Below the pieces are notes generated by a model, which made no database searches, was not told where the DNA came from, and saw only the letters and a list, made by a program, of their open reading frames with translations. A stretch of 64,000 bases of DNA from Amorphoplanes digitatis (GTDB lineage Bacteria > Actinomycetota > Actinomycetes > Mycobacteriales > Micromonosporaceae). Below, piece by piece: positions 25,721 to 34,707 of this stretch. The translations under genes were made by a program, and so were the position numbers. The first letter of the stretch is position 1. Every line of letters begins with the position of its first letter. The stretch spans positions 3,032,501 to 3,096,500 of the forward strand of contig NZ_JACHNH010000001.1 in the NCBI RefSeq assembly GCF_014205335.1, given 5' to 3'.

Positions 25721-26616
25721 CAGAGGTTCTCCAGGGCGCCGGCACGCCGGGCCAGGAACAGATACACGATCATGACCACCACGGGTACGAGGCCGACGGC
25801 CGCGGCGAGCGGTTGGTTGTTGGCCGCGCCGATGTTGTCGTATACGAGGTTGCCCAGGAACTGGCTGGTGCCGCCGACGATCTCGACCGCGACGTAGTCG
25901 CCGAGGGACAGCGAGAACGTGAAGATCGAGCCCGCGACCACCGCCGGGAAGGCGAGCGGCAGCACCACCGTGCGCAGGGTGCGGCCCGGCCGCGCGCCCA
26001 GGTCGCCGGACGCCTCCAACAGCGAGTCCGGCAGCCGTTCGAGGCCGGCGAAGATCGGCAGCACCATGTACGGGAACCACAGGTACGCCAGCGTGCACAC
26101 CGTCGCCGTCAGGCCGTACCCGGGCGAGCCGATCCCGAACGGCGCCCCGGCCCAGTCGATCAGCCCGCCGCCGCCGAACATGCTGCGCCAGGCGTACGCC
26201 TTGACCAGGTAGGACGCCCACAGCGGGAGCAGGATCGCGGCGACGAGCAGCGGCTGCCAGCGCGGCGAGGCGACCTTGGCCATGAAGAACGCCACCGGCG
26301 CGGCAAGCACCGCGTCGATCACCGTGACCAGCGCCGCCACCCCGACGGTCCGCAGCGTGACCGACCGGTACACCGAGTCGGTCACGACGATGCGCAGGTT
26401 GTCCAGGGTCCAGACGCGTTCGATCTCGCCGGTGAACGTGTTCGTCGTCCACAGGGCGGTGACCAGCAACGCCGCCAGGGCGCCCAGGTAGGCGAGCCCG
26501 AGCCAGAGCAGCGGCGCCGTCAGCAGCAGGGCCAGCCGGCTCCGCGGCGAACGGGTGAGCCGCGCCGAGAGCCGCCGGCGCAGGCCGTCCCGGGGCAGCG
26601 CGACGTTGCCGGTCAT
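25720..26616 (-). CDS. potB: Polyamine-type ABC transporter permease (PotB-like)
   Basis: 298 residues. A basic cytoplasmic N-terminus of ~28 residues precedes six transmembrane helices beginning LALLLTAPLLWLGLAYLGALAALL. The EAA-loop is DSLLEASGDLGARPGRTLRTVVLPLA. It lies 6 bp after the binding-protein gene and runs directly into potC (TGATG). Confidence 0.9.
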   Translation of the reverse strand: MTGNVALPRDGLRRRLSARLTRSPRSRLALLLTAPLLWLGLAYLGALAALLVTALWTTNTFTGEIERVWTLDNLRIVVTDSVYRSVTLRTVGVAALVTVIDAVLAAPVAFFMAKVASPRWQPLLVAAILLPLWASYLVKAYAWRSMFGGGGLIDWAGAPFGIGSPGYGLTATVCTLAYLWFPYMVLPIFAGLERLPDSLLEASGDLGARPGRTLRTVVLPLAFPAVVAGSIFTFSLSLGDYVAVEIVGGTSQFLGNLVYDNIGAANNQPLAAAVGLVPVVVMIVYLFLARRAGALENL

Positions 26617-26622
26617 CCGCGC

Positions 26623-27837
26623 CTAGCCCTTGATCTCGGTCCAGGCCCGGGTCCAGGCCGCGTAGTCGGTGCACTGCACGTCGGTGCGGCCGTCCAGGCA
26701 CTGCGGGATCGGCGTGCTCCAGTACCAGACCTTCTCCGCGTACGCGGCGTCGTCGGCGTGGTAGGTGTCGCAGTGCGACTTGTCCGTGGTCAGGTCGCAG
26801 GCCTTCTTGTTCGCGGGCGCCTCGCCGAAGTACTCCGCGACCTGCGCGTTGGCCGTCGGGCTGATGATCCAGTTCAGCCACTGGTACGCGCAGTTCGGGT
26901 GCTTGCTCGCCGCCGCGACCATCCACGTGTCGGACCAGCCGGTCGAGCCCTCGTCGGGCAGCACCGCCTTCACCGGCGCCTTCTCGGCCACGGCCGTGTT
27001 GACGATGACCTGCCACGTCGTGCCGATGACGGAGTTGCCGCTCTTGAAGGACTGCACCTCCTTGAGGTAGTCCGACCAGTACTCGCTGACGTTCGCCTTC
27101 TGCGCCTTCAGCAGCTCGACGGCCGCCGCGAGCTGCTTGGTGTCCAGCGCGTACGGGTTCTTGATGCCCAGCTCCGGCTTGGTGTTCATCAGGAACAGCG
27201 CCGCGTCGGCGATGTAGATCGGCGAGTCGTACGCGGTGACCTTGCCCGGGTACTTCCCGGCGTCGGTGAACACCGCGGACCAGGACGTCGGCGCCGGGTT
27301 CACCTTGTCGGTGCGGTACATCAGCAGGTTGGCGCCCCAGCCGTGCGGCACTCCGTACATCTGGCCGCCGACGGAGTTCCAGGCCTTGTCCTTGAGGAAG
27401 TCGATGACGTCCGGGTAGTTGGGCACCAGGGCGGTGTTCACCGGTGCGACGTCACCGCCGGCGATCAGCCGCAGCGACGCGTCGCCGGACGCCGACACCA
27501 CGTCGTAGTCGCCGGTCTTCATCAGGGTCACCGCCTCGTCGGAGGTGCCGAACGTCTTCACCGTCGCCTTGCAGCCGGTCTGCTTCTCGAACGGCGTCAC
27601 CCAGTCGACCTGGGGATCGTTGCCGCCGTTCTCCGCGTACCCGGGCCAGGCCAGGATCGAGACGGCGCCCTCGCCGGCGCCGAGCTGCTGGAGTTGGGGG
27701 ATCTTCGGTGGGGTGAAGCCGGACGCGCCCGGCGCCGGGGCGCCGTCGCTGTCCCCGGACGACGTGCCGCAGGCCGCGGCGAGCAGGGTGACGGCGATCA
27801 GGGCCGTACCCCGGATCAGAAACCTCTCGTGACGCAT
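26623..27837 (-). CDS. potD: Polyamine-type ABC transporter substrate-binding lipoprotein (PotD-like)
   Basis: A 404-residue lipoprotein with lipobox LLAAAC (Cys about 23) and a Gly/Ser-rich tether. The mature part matches the extracellular solute-binding family 1/PotD fold: VSILAWPGYAENG, YDVVSASGDASLRLIAGG, YGVPHGWGANLLMYRTDKV and SVIGTTWQVIVNT. It captures cationic polyamines or a related amine and delivers them to the PotB/PotC permeases. The exact ligand is inferred from the family only. Confidence 0.9.
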   Translation of the reverse strand: MRHERFLIRGTALIAVTLLAAACGTSSGDSDGAPAPGASGFTPPKIPQLQQLGAGEGAVSILAWPGYAENGGNDPQVDWVTPFEKQTGCKATVKTFGTSDEAVTLMKTGDYDVVSASGDASLRLIAGGDVAPVNTALVPNYPDVIDFLKDKAWNSVGGQMYGVPHGWGANLLMYRTDKVNPAPTSWSAVFTDAGKYPGKVTAYDSPIYIADAALFLMNTKPELGIKNPYALDTKQLAAAVELLKAQKANVSEYWSDYLKEVQSFKSGNSVIGTTWQVIVNTAVAEKAPVKAVLPDEGSTGWSDTWMVAAASKHPNCAYQWLNWIISPTANAQVAEYFGEAPANKKACDLTTDKSHCDTYHADDAAYAEKVWYWSTPIPQCLDGRTDVQCTDYAAWTRAWTEIKG

Positions 27838-27883
27838 GATCGGGCCCTTCCGACGGGGATGGAGTCAGCGGGGTGGGTCAGGT

Positions 27884-28897
27884 CTACAGGGCGACGACGT
27901 CGCCGGGCCGGATACTGACGAGGACCTGTTCGCCGCGGCGCGCCGTCGCGGCGCCGGCCCCGGTGTTGGGCTCGCTCGCGGTGACCCGCGGCCCGGACTC
28001 GAGGTCGACCAGATATCGGGTGGTCGCGCCGAGATAGACCACCTCGGCGATGGTGCCGGCCGCCTGCCCCGGCGCCGCCGCCGATTCCGTACGGGCGAGA
28101 CGGACCCGCTCGGGGCGCACCACGAACGTGCCCGGCCGGCCGAGGATGTCGACGGCGGCCTGCCCGGACAGGACGGTCGAGGCGCCGACGAAGCCCGCGA
28201 CGAACTCGGTGCGCGGCTGCTCGTAGATCTCCGCCGCGGTGCCGACCTGTGCGATCCGGCCGTGGTTGAACACCGCGATCCGGTCGCTCATGGTGAGGGC
28301 CTCCTCCTGGTCGTGCGTGACGAAGACGAACGTGATGCCGGCCTCGCGCTGTAGCTGCTTGAGCTCGACCTGCATCTGCTGGCGCAGCTTGAGGTCGAGG
28401 GCGCCGAGCGGTTCGTCCAGCAGCAGGACCCGGGGCCGCACGACCAGCGCGCGGGCCAGGGCGACCCGCTGGCGCTGCCCGCCGGAGAGCTGCGCCGGCT
28501 TGCGGTCGCCGAGGCCGGTCATCCGCACCCCGGCCAGGGCCTGCTCGGCGAGCTCGCGGCGCGCCGACCGGCCGACGCCGCGCACGGCCAGTCCGTACTC
28601 GACGTTCTGCCGGACGCTCAGGTGCGGGAACAGCGCGTAGTCCTGGAAGACCGTTGTCACGTCGCGCTGGAAGGGCGCGGCGGCGGTGACGTCGGCGCCG
28701 GCGAGCTCGATGGAGCCGGCGGTCGGCTGCTCGAAGCCGGCGATCATCCGCAGCACTGTCGTCTTGCCCGAGCCGGACGGCCCCAGCATGGCGAAGAACT
28801 CGCCGTCGGCGATCTCGAGGTCGACGCCGTCGACCGCGACGGTGGGTCCGAAGGTCTTGCGCAGGCCGGTCAGCCTGATCGCCGGAGCATCGTCCAC
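27884..28897 (-). CDS. potA: Polyamine-type ABC transporter ATPase (PotA-like)
   Basis: 337 residues from a GTG at 28897; an upstream ATG at 28960 would add 21 residues unlike PotA. Walker A is GPSGSGKTT, the Q-loop FQDYALFPH, the ABC signature LSGGQRQR, Walker B VLLLDEPLGALD and the switch His THDQ. The C-terminal ~100 residues form the TOBE regulatory domain (FVVRPERVRLAR, VVYLGATTRY). It is the first gene of the importer operon and diverges from the GntR regulator across 86 bp. Confidence 0.92.
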   Translation of the reverse strand: MDDAPAIRLTGLRKTFGPTVAVDGVDLEIADGEFFAMLGPSGSGKTTVLRMIAGFEQPTAGSIELAGADVTAAAPFQRDVTTVFQDYALFPHLSVRQNVEYGLAVRGVGRSARRELAEQALAGVRMTGLGDRKPAQLSGGQRQRVALARALVVRPRVLLLDEPLGALDLKLRQQMQVELKQLQREAGITFVFVTHDQEEALTMSDRIAVFNHGRIAQVGTAAEIYEQPRTEFVAGFVGASTVLSGQAAVDILGRPGTFVVRPERVRLARTESAAAPGQAAGTIAEVVYLGATTRYLVDLESGPRVTASEPNTGAGAATARRGEQVLVSIRPGDVVAL

Positions 28898-28983
28898 GCG
28901 GGCCCCCGTCCGTACGGGATACTGGGTACTCTGGCGAAAACCTATGGCTTCATATTTCAAAGCACAAGACTTGAGGAGGGTCG
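28898..28983. promoter_or_regulatory. Divergent control region between potA and its GntR regulator
   Basis: 86 bp with an AT-rich centre (28937-28966, CGAAAACCTATGGCTTCATATTTC). CCCGT...ACGGG is a short inverted repeat next to the potA start. GAGGAGGG at 28974-28981 is the ribosome-binding site of the regulator. GntR proteins usually bind near such divergent starts, so control of both directions from here is likely; the operator itself is not certain. Confidence 0.45.
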
Positions 28984-29724
28984 ATGCCGGGCCGGGTCGT
29001 ACCGCACGCGCACCGTGCGGTCTTCGCCCCGCTCACCCAGCCGGGACGCGCCGAGGCGGTCACCCGCCGGCTGCGGGACGCGATCGTGCTGGGTGTGCTC
29101 CGCGACGGCGAGCAGCTTCCGTCCGAGGTCGACCTCGCCGAGTCGCTCGGCGTCGCGCCGGTCACCGCCCGGGAGTCCCTCCAGACGCTGCGCGACCTGG
29201 GCCTGGTCGTCACCCGCCGGGGCCGCGGCGGCGGCAGCTTCGTGCGCGCGCCGGCCAACCCGGACGCGGCGCTGGTCCGTACCCGGCTGGCCGAGCTGTC
29301 GCTGGTGGACATCCGCGACTTCGGCGACTTCTACCGCGCGATCGCCGGCGCGGCGGCGGCGCTCGCCGCCGAGCGGGCGGCGGAGGAGGACCTCGTCCGG
29401 CTGCGCGAGGTCGGCGTCCGCCGGGCGATGGACCCGGGCGGCTCCCGCCGGGCCGAGGCGCAGTTCCATCTCGAGGTCGCGGCCGCCACCCAGTCCGCGC
29501 GGATGACGCAGGAGGAGCTGCGGCTGCAGGCCGAGTTCGGGCCGCTGCTGTGGCTGGCTATGGCCTCCGAGGACGGCCGGGAACGCTCCGAGGCCGACCA
29601 CGCCGGGATCGTCGACGCCATCGCGGCCGGCGACCGGGCGCGGGCCCGGTACTTGACAGAGGAGCACGTCGGGCGTGCGATCAACGCGGTGGTCCGAGTG
29701 CGCCTGGAGTTGGTGGATGACTGA
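28984..29724 (+). CDS. GntR-family regulator, FadR-like (FCD domain)
   Basis: 246 residues. The N-terminal winged helix-turn-helix (about 22-88) has EAVTRRLRDAIVLGVLRDGEQLPSEVDLAESLGVAPVTARESLQ-type spacing, continued by GLVVTRRGRGGGSFV. The C-terminal helical FCD domain contains FHLEVAAATQS and SEADHAGIVDAIAAGDRARA, typical metal/ligand-site segments. It overlaps the next gene by 8 bp and faces the importer operon, which it most likely represses in the absence of substrate. Confidence 0.9.
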   Translation: MPGRVVPHAHRAVFAPLTQPGRAEAVTRRLRDAIVLGVLRDGEQLPSEVDLAESLGVAPVTARESLQTLRDLGLVVTRRGRGGGSFVRAPANPDAALVRTRLAELSLVDIRDFGDFYRAIAGAAAALAAERAAEEDLVRLREVGVRRAMDPGGSRRAEAQFHLEVAAATQSARMTQEELRLQAEFGPLLWLAMASEDGRERSEADHAGIVDAIAAGDRARARYLTEEHVGRAINAVVRVRLELVDD

Positions 29725-30433
29725 GGTCTTCGCGTGGCCGGCCGCGGCACCGGCCGCGGCCGGGATCGCCGCCGAACTCGAACGGCTCTGCGCGACGGTG
29801 TTCGCGCCGCTGGTGGCCCTGGCGGAGGCGGCCGCGGCGGCCATACCGGCCGACCGGGCGCCGCTGCTCGCCGACCTCGGCGTCGTGCGCCCGGCGGCGG
29901 TCGCGCAGCTGAACCGCGGTGACGCTCTGGTGGCCGGCTGCGGCCTGATCGCCGACCCCGGGCTGATCGCGGACGCGCCGTGGCACCTGGCCTGGTGGAC
30001 CGCCGGCGCGGACCGGGAGATCGCGCCGCTGCGGGTGGTGTCCGATCCGGCGCGCGACGGCTTCCGCGACTACACCGTGCTGGAGTGGTGGTCGGTGCCG
30101 CGGCGCACCGGGCGGCGGCACATCACCGGGCCGTACGTCGACTATCTCTGCACCGACGCGTACACGCTGACCTTCACCGTGCCGGTGCGCCGCGCCGACG
30201 GGTCGATGGCGGCCGTGGTGGGCTCGGACGTCTACGTGGCCCGGGCCGAGCGGCTGCTGCTGCCGGCGCTGCGGGCATGCGGACGCCCGGCCACGGTGGT
30301 CAACCGGGCCGGGCGGGTGGTGGTGTCGACGCTGCCCGAGCACGTGACGGGTTCGCTGGTCCGGTCGTTCCCAGCGGGCTGGGTACGGCACGACTGCGGC
30401 GACGTGCCGTTCGGCGTGTTGGTCTGCGGCTGA
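29717..30433 (+). CDS. Cytoplasmic cache-domain protein
   Basis: 238 residues without signal peptide or transmembrane helix. The C-terminal two thirds match a PDC/dCache sensor fold: DYTVLEWWSVPRRTGRRHITGPYVDYLC, YTLTFTVPVRRADGSMAAVVGSDVYV and ATVVNRAGRVVVST. Such domains normally bind amines or amino acids outside the cell as part of a receptor. Here the domain is free-standing and overlaps the GntR gene by 8 bp. It may bind the imported substrate and modulate the regulator or importer; that role is inference. Confidence 0.8.
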   Translation: MTEVFAWPAAAPAAAGIAAELERLCATVFAPLVALAEAAAAAIPADRAPLLADLGVVRPAAVAQLNRGDALVAGCGLIADPGLIADAPWHLAWWTAGADREIAPLRVVSDPARDGFRDYTVLEWWSVPRRTGRRHITGPYVDYLCTDAYTLTFTVPVRRADGSMAAVVGSDVYVARAERLLLPALRACGRPATVVNRAGRVVVSTLPEHVTGSLVRSFPAGWVRHDCGDVPFGVLVCG

Positions 30434-30439
30434 GCGGGT

Positions 30440-31168
30440 TCAGCCGGCGTCGAACTGGACGTAGTCGAGGTCGCCGGCGTAGTAGTCGCAGCCCACCTCG
30501 ATCTGGTCGCAGTCGGCCTTGCCGCCGATCGTCACCGGCCACCCGTTCGAGATCGCGCCGGTCCAGCCGGGCTTGCGCGCCACGACCCTGCCGTCCACCG
30601 CCATGATCAGCCCGGACCCGTTGCGGTCGCAGCGCACCGTGTGCCAGCGCCCGTCGTTCAGCCGGGTCGGCGAGCGCACCAGGAGCGAGCCGGACGAGCC
30701 GCGGTACAGGCACTCCGCGATGCCGCCGGGGATCTGCATCTTGAAGTTGCCGCCGCGTACCGTCGCCTGGCCCTTCTGGACGACGTTGCCGAACTTGTGC
30801 GTCGTGCGGAGCCGGACCGTCATGGTGAAGTCGCGGGTGCCCGGGTCCAGGCTCGGCGAGTCGCTGACGGTCACCAGGTGCCCGGGGTGTGTCGGCGGGG
30901 AGTCCGGCTCCAGCCGGTCGAAGCGGTACCCCGTCGCGCCGAGCGCCTGGATGCCCGTGCCGACCTCGGGTCCGATCCGGCCTGTGTGCCCGTTGCCGCT
31001 GCTGTCCACCATGGTCCGGGAACCGGACCATTCGTTCATGTTCCACACGGCCACCGGGCGGCTCCAGGCGGAGACCGGGCGGTTCCAGGCGGCGTCAGCC
31101 GTCGGCGCCGTACCTACCAGCACGCTTACCGCCGCCATCGCGACGGTCACCGAGCGCCGACTCTTCAC
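30440..31168 (-). CDS. Secreted LamG-type concanavalin-like lectin domain protein
   Basis: 242 residues with an N-terminal signal peptide (VAMAAVSVLVGTAPTADA). The single domain is LamG/Laminin-G_3-like: VAVWNMNEWSGSRTMVDSSGNGHTG at the start, FTMTVRLRTT, GRWHTVRCDRNGSGLIMAVDGRVVA and GDLDYVQFD at the end. These folds bind carbohydrate. It converges on the cache-protein gene with 6 bp between stops and no room for a separate terminator. Confidence 0.85.
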   Translation of the reverse strand: MKSRRSVTVAMAAVSVLVGTAPTADAAWNRPVSAWSRPVAVWNMNEWSGSRTMVDSSGNGHTGRIGPEVGTGIQALGATGYRFDRLEPDSPPTHPGHLVTVSDSPSLDPGTRDFTMTVRLRTTHKFGNVVQKGQATVRGGNFKMQIPGGIAECLYRGSSGSLLVRSPTRLNDGRWHTVRCDRNGSGLIMAVDGRVVARKPGWTGAISNGWPVTIGGKADCDQIEVGCDYYAGDLDYVQFDAG

Positions 31169-31372
31169 GCTTACCCCATTCTCGAAGCAGATCAGATCAT
31201 GCTAAGCAGCATCTTTCAGGCGAAAGCTCTAATGATTAACGAATCGCCCGGACGGGGCGGACGGATTCGCGGCGATTGTTCGACGAATATGGATTGATGG
31301 GTGTTGTATGGCCGCCACTCCCACTACCATCCGTGTCTGTTGTGTTGCTCAGAGTCCGGCGGGAGTGTGGCG
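31169..31372. promoter_or_regulatory. Divergent AT-richer region between LamG and P450 genes
   Basis: 204 bp, clearly richer in A+T than the window (for example 31195-31250 and 31276-31310). It must hold the promoters of both divergent genes. ATTCG...CGAAT arms occur near 31263-31288. I could not fix promoter boxes. Confidence 0.3.
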
Positions 31373-32581
31373 ATGACAGACACCAGGCAGCCCGGCACGG
31401 CGCGGCCCTATCCGTTCAGCGATCCCGACCGGCTCAACCTCGACCCGCTCTACGCCCGGCTGCGCCGGCAGGAGCCGGTCACCCGGGTCCGGCTGCCGTT
31501 CGGTGAGGAGGCCTGGCTCGCCACCCGCTACGCCGACGTCCGGACGGTGCTCGGCGACCCCCGGTTCAGCCGCGCCGCGAGCGTGGGGCGCGACGAGCCC
31601 CGCACCACCCCGTACCAGATCGACTCCGGCATCCTCGCGATGGACCCGCCCGACCACAGCCGGCTGCGGCGCCTGGTCGCCAAGGCCTTCACCGCGCGCC
31701 GGGTGGAGCTGCTGCGCCCGGACACCACCGAGATCGCGGACGAACTCGTCGACGCGATGCTCGCGGCCGGGCCGCCGGCCGACCTGGTCGAGGCCTTCTC
31801 CACCCCGCTGCCGGTGCGGGTGATCTGCCGCCTGCTCGGCGTGCCCGTCGCCGACCAGGGCCTGTTCCGCACCTGGTCCGAGGCGATCGTCTCGACCACG
31901 TCGCTGCCGCCCGAGCGGGTCGTGGAGTACCTGGCCAACCTGCACGCCTACATGGCGGGGCTGGTCGCCGAGCGGCGCCGGGAGCCGGCCGACGACCTGA
32001 TCGGCGCGCTGGTGCGTGCCCGCGACACCGGCGACGACCGGCTCAGCGAGCAGGAGATGGTCGAGCTGGCCGCCGGGCTGCTCGCCGCCGGCCACGAGAC
32101 CACGGTCACCCAGATCTCCAACTTCGTCTACGTGCTGCTCACCAACCCCGAGCAGCTCGCGCTGCTGCGCGCGCGGCCCGAGCTGGTGCCAGCGGCGGTG
32201 GAGGAGCTGCTGCGCTACGTGCCGCTCGGCGCGGCGGCGGCGTTCGCCCGGTACGCCACCGAGGACCTGGCGCTGGGCGGCGTGCGGATCCGCGCCGGCG
32301 ACCCGGTGATCTGCGCGCTGCCGTCGGCGAACCGCGACGGCGAGGTCTTCGAGGACCCCGACGCGCTCGACATCACCCGCGGCGCCAACCCGCACATCGG
32401 CTTCGGCCACGGCGTGCACCACTGCATCGGCGCGCAGCTCGCCCGGATGGAGTTGCAGGTCGCGCTCCGGACGCTGCTGCACCGCGCGCCCGCGCTGGCG
32501 CTCGCGGTCGACGAGAAGGAGCTGGAGTGGAAGTCCGGCCTGCTGGTCCGGGGCCTGCGCGCCCTGCCGGTGACCTGGTGA
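31373..32581 (+). CDS. Cytochrome P450 (CYP105/107-like class)
   Basis: A 402-residue soluble bacterial P450. The I-helix oxygen-activation motif is AGHETT (239-244), the K-helix ExxR is E278-L-L-R281, and the haem loop is FGHGVHHCIG with ligand Cys 351. The ATG at 31373 follows GGGAGTG. Its stop overlaps the ferredoxin start (GTGA), so the two are made together. It hydroxylates an unknown substrate; no biosynthetic cluster surrounds it. Confidence 0.93.
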   Translation: MTDTRQPGTARPYPFSDPDRLNLDPLYARLRRQEPVTRVRLPFGEEAWLATRYADVRTVLGDPRFSRAASVGRDEPRTTPYQIDSGILAMDPPDHSRLRRLVAKAFTARRVELLRPDTTEIADELVDAMLAAGPPADLVEAFSTPLPVRVICRLLGVPVADQGLFRTWSEAIVSTTSLPPERVVEYLANLHAYMAGLVAERRREPADDLIGALVRARDTGDDRLSEQEMVELAAGLLAAGHETTVTQISNFVYVLLTNPEQLALLRARPELVPAAVEELLRYVPLGAAAAFARYATEDLALGGVRIRAGDPVICALPSANRDGEVFEDPDALDITRGANPHIGFGHGVHHCIGAQLARMELQVALRTLLHRAPALALAVDEKELEWKSGLLVRGLRALPVTW

Positions 32582-32814
32582 GCGGGCCCGGCGCCGCCTG
32601 GCACCTGAGCGTCGACGCCGGGACCTGCATCGGCTCCGGCATGTGCGCGGGCATCGCGCCCGCGTTGTTCACCCTGGTCGACGGGGTGTCGGTGGCGAGC
32701 CCGGCGCCGGTGGCGCCGGACCCGGCGGCGGTCGACGCCGCCGAGTCCTGCCCGGTCGAGGCGATCGCCGTACGCGACGCGGCCGACGGCCACCTGGTCG
32801 CCCCGGAGCCGTGA
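32578..32814 (+). CDS. 3Fe-4S ferredoxin partner of the P450
   Basis: 78 residues from a GTG overlapping the P450 stop. The cysteine pattern CIGSGMC...SCPVEAI has three ligand cysteines with no fourth in the first loop, as in the [3Fe-4S] ferredoxins that feed actinobacterial P450s. No ferredoxin reductase gene is adjacent. Confidence 0.92.
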   Translation: MSGPGAAWHLSVDAGTCIGSGMCAGIAPALFTLVDGVSVASPAPVAPDPAAVDAAESCPVEAIAVRDAADGHLVAPEP

Positions 32815-32895
32815 CCGTCCACTGTGTAGAGACATCGAGGTCGTGGCGTAAAGTCGGTGCCCCCGGAAGCACCAGGTGACGAGGAGCCGGCACCC

Positions 32896-33720
32896 ATGAA
32901 CAGCACAGACGACTTCGACCAGGCCACGGCGGCGAAGATCGACCAGATGGTGCCGCACTCCGCCCGGGTGTGGAACTACTGGCTCGGGGGCAAGGACAAC
33001 TTCCAGTCCGACCGCCAGGTCGGCGACCAGTTCGCCGAGCTCTACCCCGACATCAAGGTGGTGGCCCGCAGCTCGCGCGGCTTCCTCACCCGGGCCGTCA
33101 CCTACCTGGCCAACGAGTGCGGCATCCGGCAGTTCCTCGACATCGGCACCGGCCTGCCCACGGTGGACAACACCCACCAGGTCGCGCAGGCGGCGGCCGT
33201 CGATGCCCGGATCGTGTACGTCGACAACGACCCGATGGTCCTCGCGCACGCCCGCGCGCTGCTGACCGGCACCCCGCAGGGCGCCACCGAGTACCTCGAC
33301 GCCGACCTGCACGACCCCGGCCGGATCCTCGAGCTGGCCGGGCGCACCACGCTGGACCTCACCCAGCCGGTCGGGCTGATCCTGATGAACATCCTCGGCC
33401 ACGTCCCCGAGCTGGCGCGGGCACAGGAGATCGTGGCGCACCTCGTCGGCGCCCTGCCCTCCGGCAGCTACCTGGTCACCGCGGACGGCACCAACGTGCT
33501 CGACAAGGAGGCCTTCGAGCAGGCGATCGGCGTGTGGAACGCCAACGCGCCGCTCTCGTACCACCTGCGCACTCCCGAGGAGCTGTCGACCTACCTGACC
33601 GGTCTCGAGGTCGTCGAGCCGGGCCTGGTGCCCTGCGCCGCCTGGCGTCCCCGGGCGCACGCCGCCCCGGAGGATCTGCGCGAGGTCGACGAGTTCGGCG
33701 CCGTCGCCCGTAAGCCTTAG
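32896..33720 (+). CDS. SAM-dependent methyltransferase, DUF574 family
   Basis: 274 residues of the actinobacteria-specific S-adenosyl methyltransferase family PF04672. The hallmark VWNYWLGGKDNFQSDR lies near residues 25-40. FLDIGTGLPTVDNTHQ is the SAM-binding loop (about 85-100), VYVDNDPMVLAHARALL gives the acidic end of strand 2, and LILMNILGHVP is the post-I region. GAGGAG precedes the ATG. Substrates of this family are not known. It lies 81 bp after the ferredoxin. Confidence 0.88.
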   Translation: MNSTDDFDQATAAKIDQMVPHSARVWNYWLGGKDNFQSDRQVGDQFAELYPDIKVVARSSRGFLTRAVTYLANECGIRQFLDIGTGLPTVDNTHQVAQAAAVDARIVYVDNDPMVLAHARALLTGTPQGATEYLDADLHDPGRILELAGRTTLDLTQPVGLILMNILGHVPELARAQEIVAHLVGALPSGSYLVTADGTNVLDKEAFEQAIGVWNANAPLSYHLRTPEELSTYLTGLEVVEPGLVPCAAWRPRAHAAPEDLREVDEFGAVARKP

Positions 33721-33935
33721 GCCGCCCGCCCGGCGAACTCGACACGAACGGCCGATTCCGCGTTTCCCGCCCCCGAACAGCTCTCGCGTATCGCCTGTTC
33801 AGGTTGGTAACATGCCGCGGATCGTGGCCAGGGCTCGGTGGGAAACGCCGGGCTGTCAGCAACATCGCCGGTGCATCCGAACGCCCTTTTCCGGGGTGAG
33901 ATCACCGCGGCGACCCGTACCAACGGAGGTCTCCT
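33721..33935. promoter_or_regulatory. Upstream region of the coiled-coil gene
   Basis: 215 bp without a gene. GAACAG (33775-33780) and CTGTTC (33795-33800) form an inverted repeat with a 14-nt loop, just before TTGGTAACAT, a possible promoter element. ACGGAGGT gives the ribosome-binding site for the GTG at 33936. Confidence 0.35.
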
Positions 33936-34706
33936 GTGACTGACAACCGGATGAAGGACCGTGTGAAAGTGATGCTGGGAACGTCGCCCGACGGGGCCAC
34001 CTCGGAGCACGCGCTGGTGAACAACGGCGCCCAGATGCCCGGCCTGCCGAACCAGGCGCTACAGGTGCTCACGATGGCTCAGCGCACCGCGGAGGAGCAC
34101 GTCGCCACCGCGCACCAGCAGGCCGACAAGATTCGTACCGACGCGCTGGCCGCCGCCGAGCAGATCGCCCGGGACGCGCAGATCCACGCGCACAACGTGC
34201 GCCGCGAGGCGGACAAGGTGCTCTTCGACGCCCGCGCGGCCTCGGAGCAGAACGCGCGGGACGCCCGGGCCGCCGCCGAGGACGCCCAGCGGCACGCGGA
34301 CAAGATCGTCGCGGAGGCGCAGGCGCGGGCCGACGGGATCGCCGCGGAGGCGCGGGCGAACTCCGAGCACCTGCGGGTGCAGGCGCAGCAGCGCTACGAC
34401 GACGTCGTGGGCAGCCTGGGCAACAAGCGCGAGGCGCTCCAGGAGCAGATCGAGGCCCTCGAGCAGTTCGATCGCGAATACCGCGGCCGGCTCACCTCGT
34501 TCATGCAGGGCCAGCTGCGGGCGCTCTGGGTCGACCAGCCCCAGGTCGCCGGCGAGCTGGAGGACCCCGAGGACGCCCGCCCCGGCCGCCACGGCGCGGT
34601 GAGCACCGACGAGCCCGTGCCTGCGCTTCGCCAGGAGGCGATGACCGAGCCCCAGCCCGAGGCGCAGCAGGCGCCCGAGGACGCCGAAGAGGCCGAGGAG
34701 GAGTAG
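33936..34706 (+). CDS. DivIVA/FilP-like coiled-coil protein
   Basis: 256 residues, start GTG with GGAGG upstream. Residues ~45-180 are an unbroken coiled coil rich in Ala/Glu/Arg with 11-residue-like repeats (AEEHVATAHQQADKIRTDAL, AAEQIARDAQIHAHNVRREA). The last ~50 residues are acidic and Pro/Gln-rich, ending AEEAEEE. This resembles the DivIVA/Scy/FilP group of actinobacterial polar-growth scaffold proteins. The short N-terminal DivIVA signature is not clear, so the assignment is to the architecture and not to one member. Confidence 0.78.
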   Translation: MTDNRMKDRVKVMLGTSPDGATSEHALVNNGAQMPGLPNQALQVLTMAQRTAEEHVATAHQQADKIRTDALAAAEQIARDAQIHAHNVRREADKVLFDARAASEQNARDARAAAEDAQRHADKIVAEAQARADGIAAEARANSEHLRVQAQQRYDDVVGSLGNKREALQEQIEALEQFDREYRGRLTSFMQGQLRALWVDQPQVAGELEDPEDARPGRHGAVSTDEPVPALRQEAMTEPQPEAQQAPEDAEEAEEE

Positions 34707-34707
34707 C

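Noticed and set aside
25813..27918. Long plus-strand open frame opposite the polyamine importer
   Set aside because: It is an antisense shadow caused by high GC: Arg/Gly/Val-rich, no domain, and the minus-strand genes carry clear motifs and overlaps.
33775..33800. GAACAG...CTGTTC as a LexA/SOS box
   Set aside because: The actinobacterial SOS box has GAAC-N4-GTTC spacing; here the arms are 14 bp apart.
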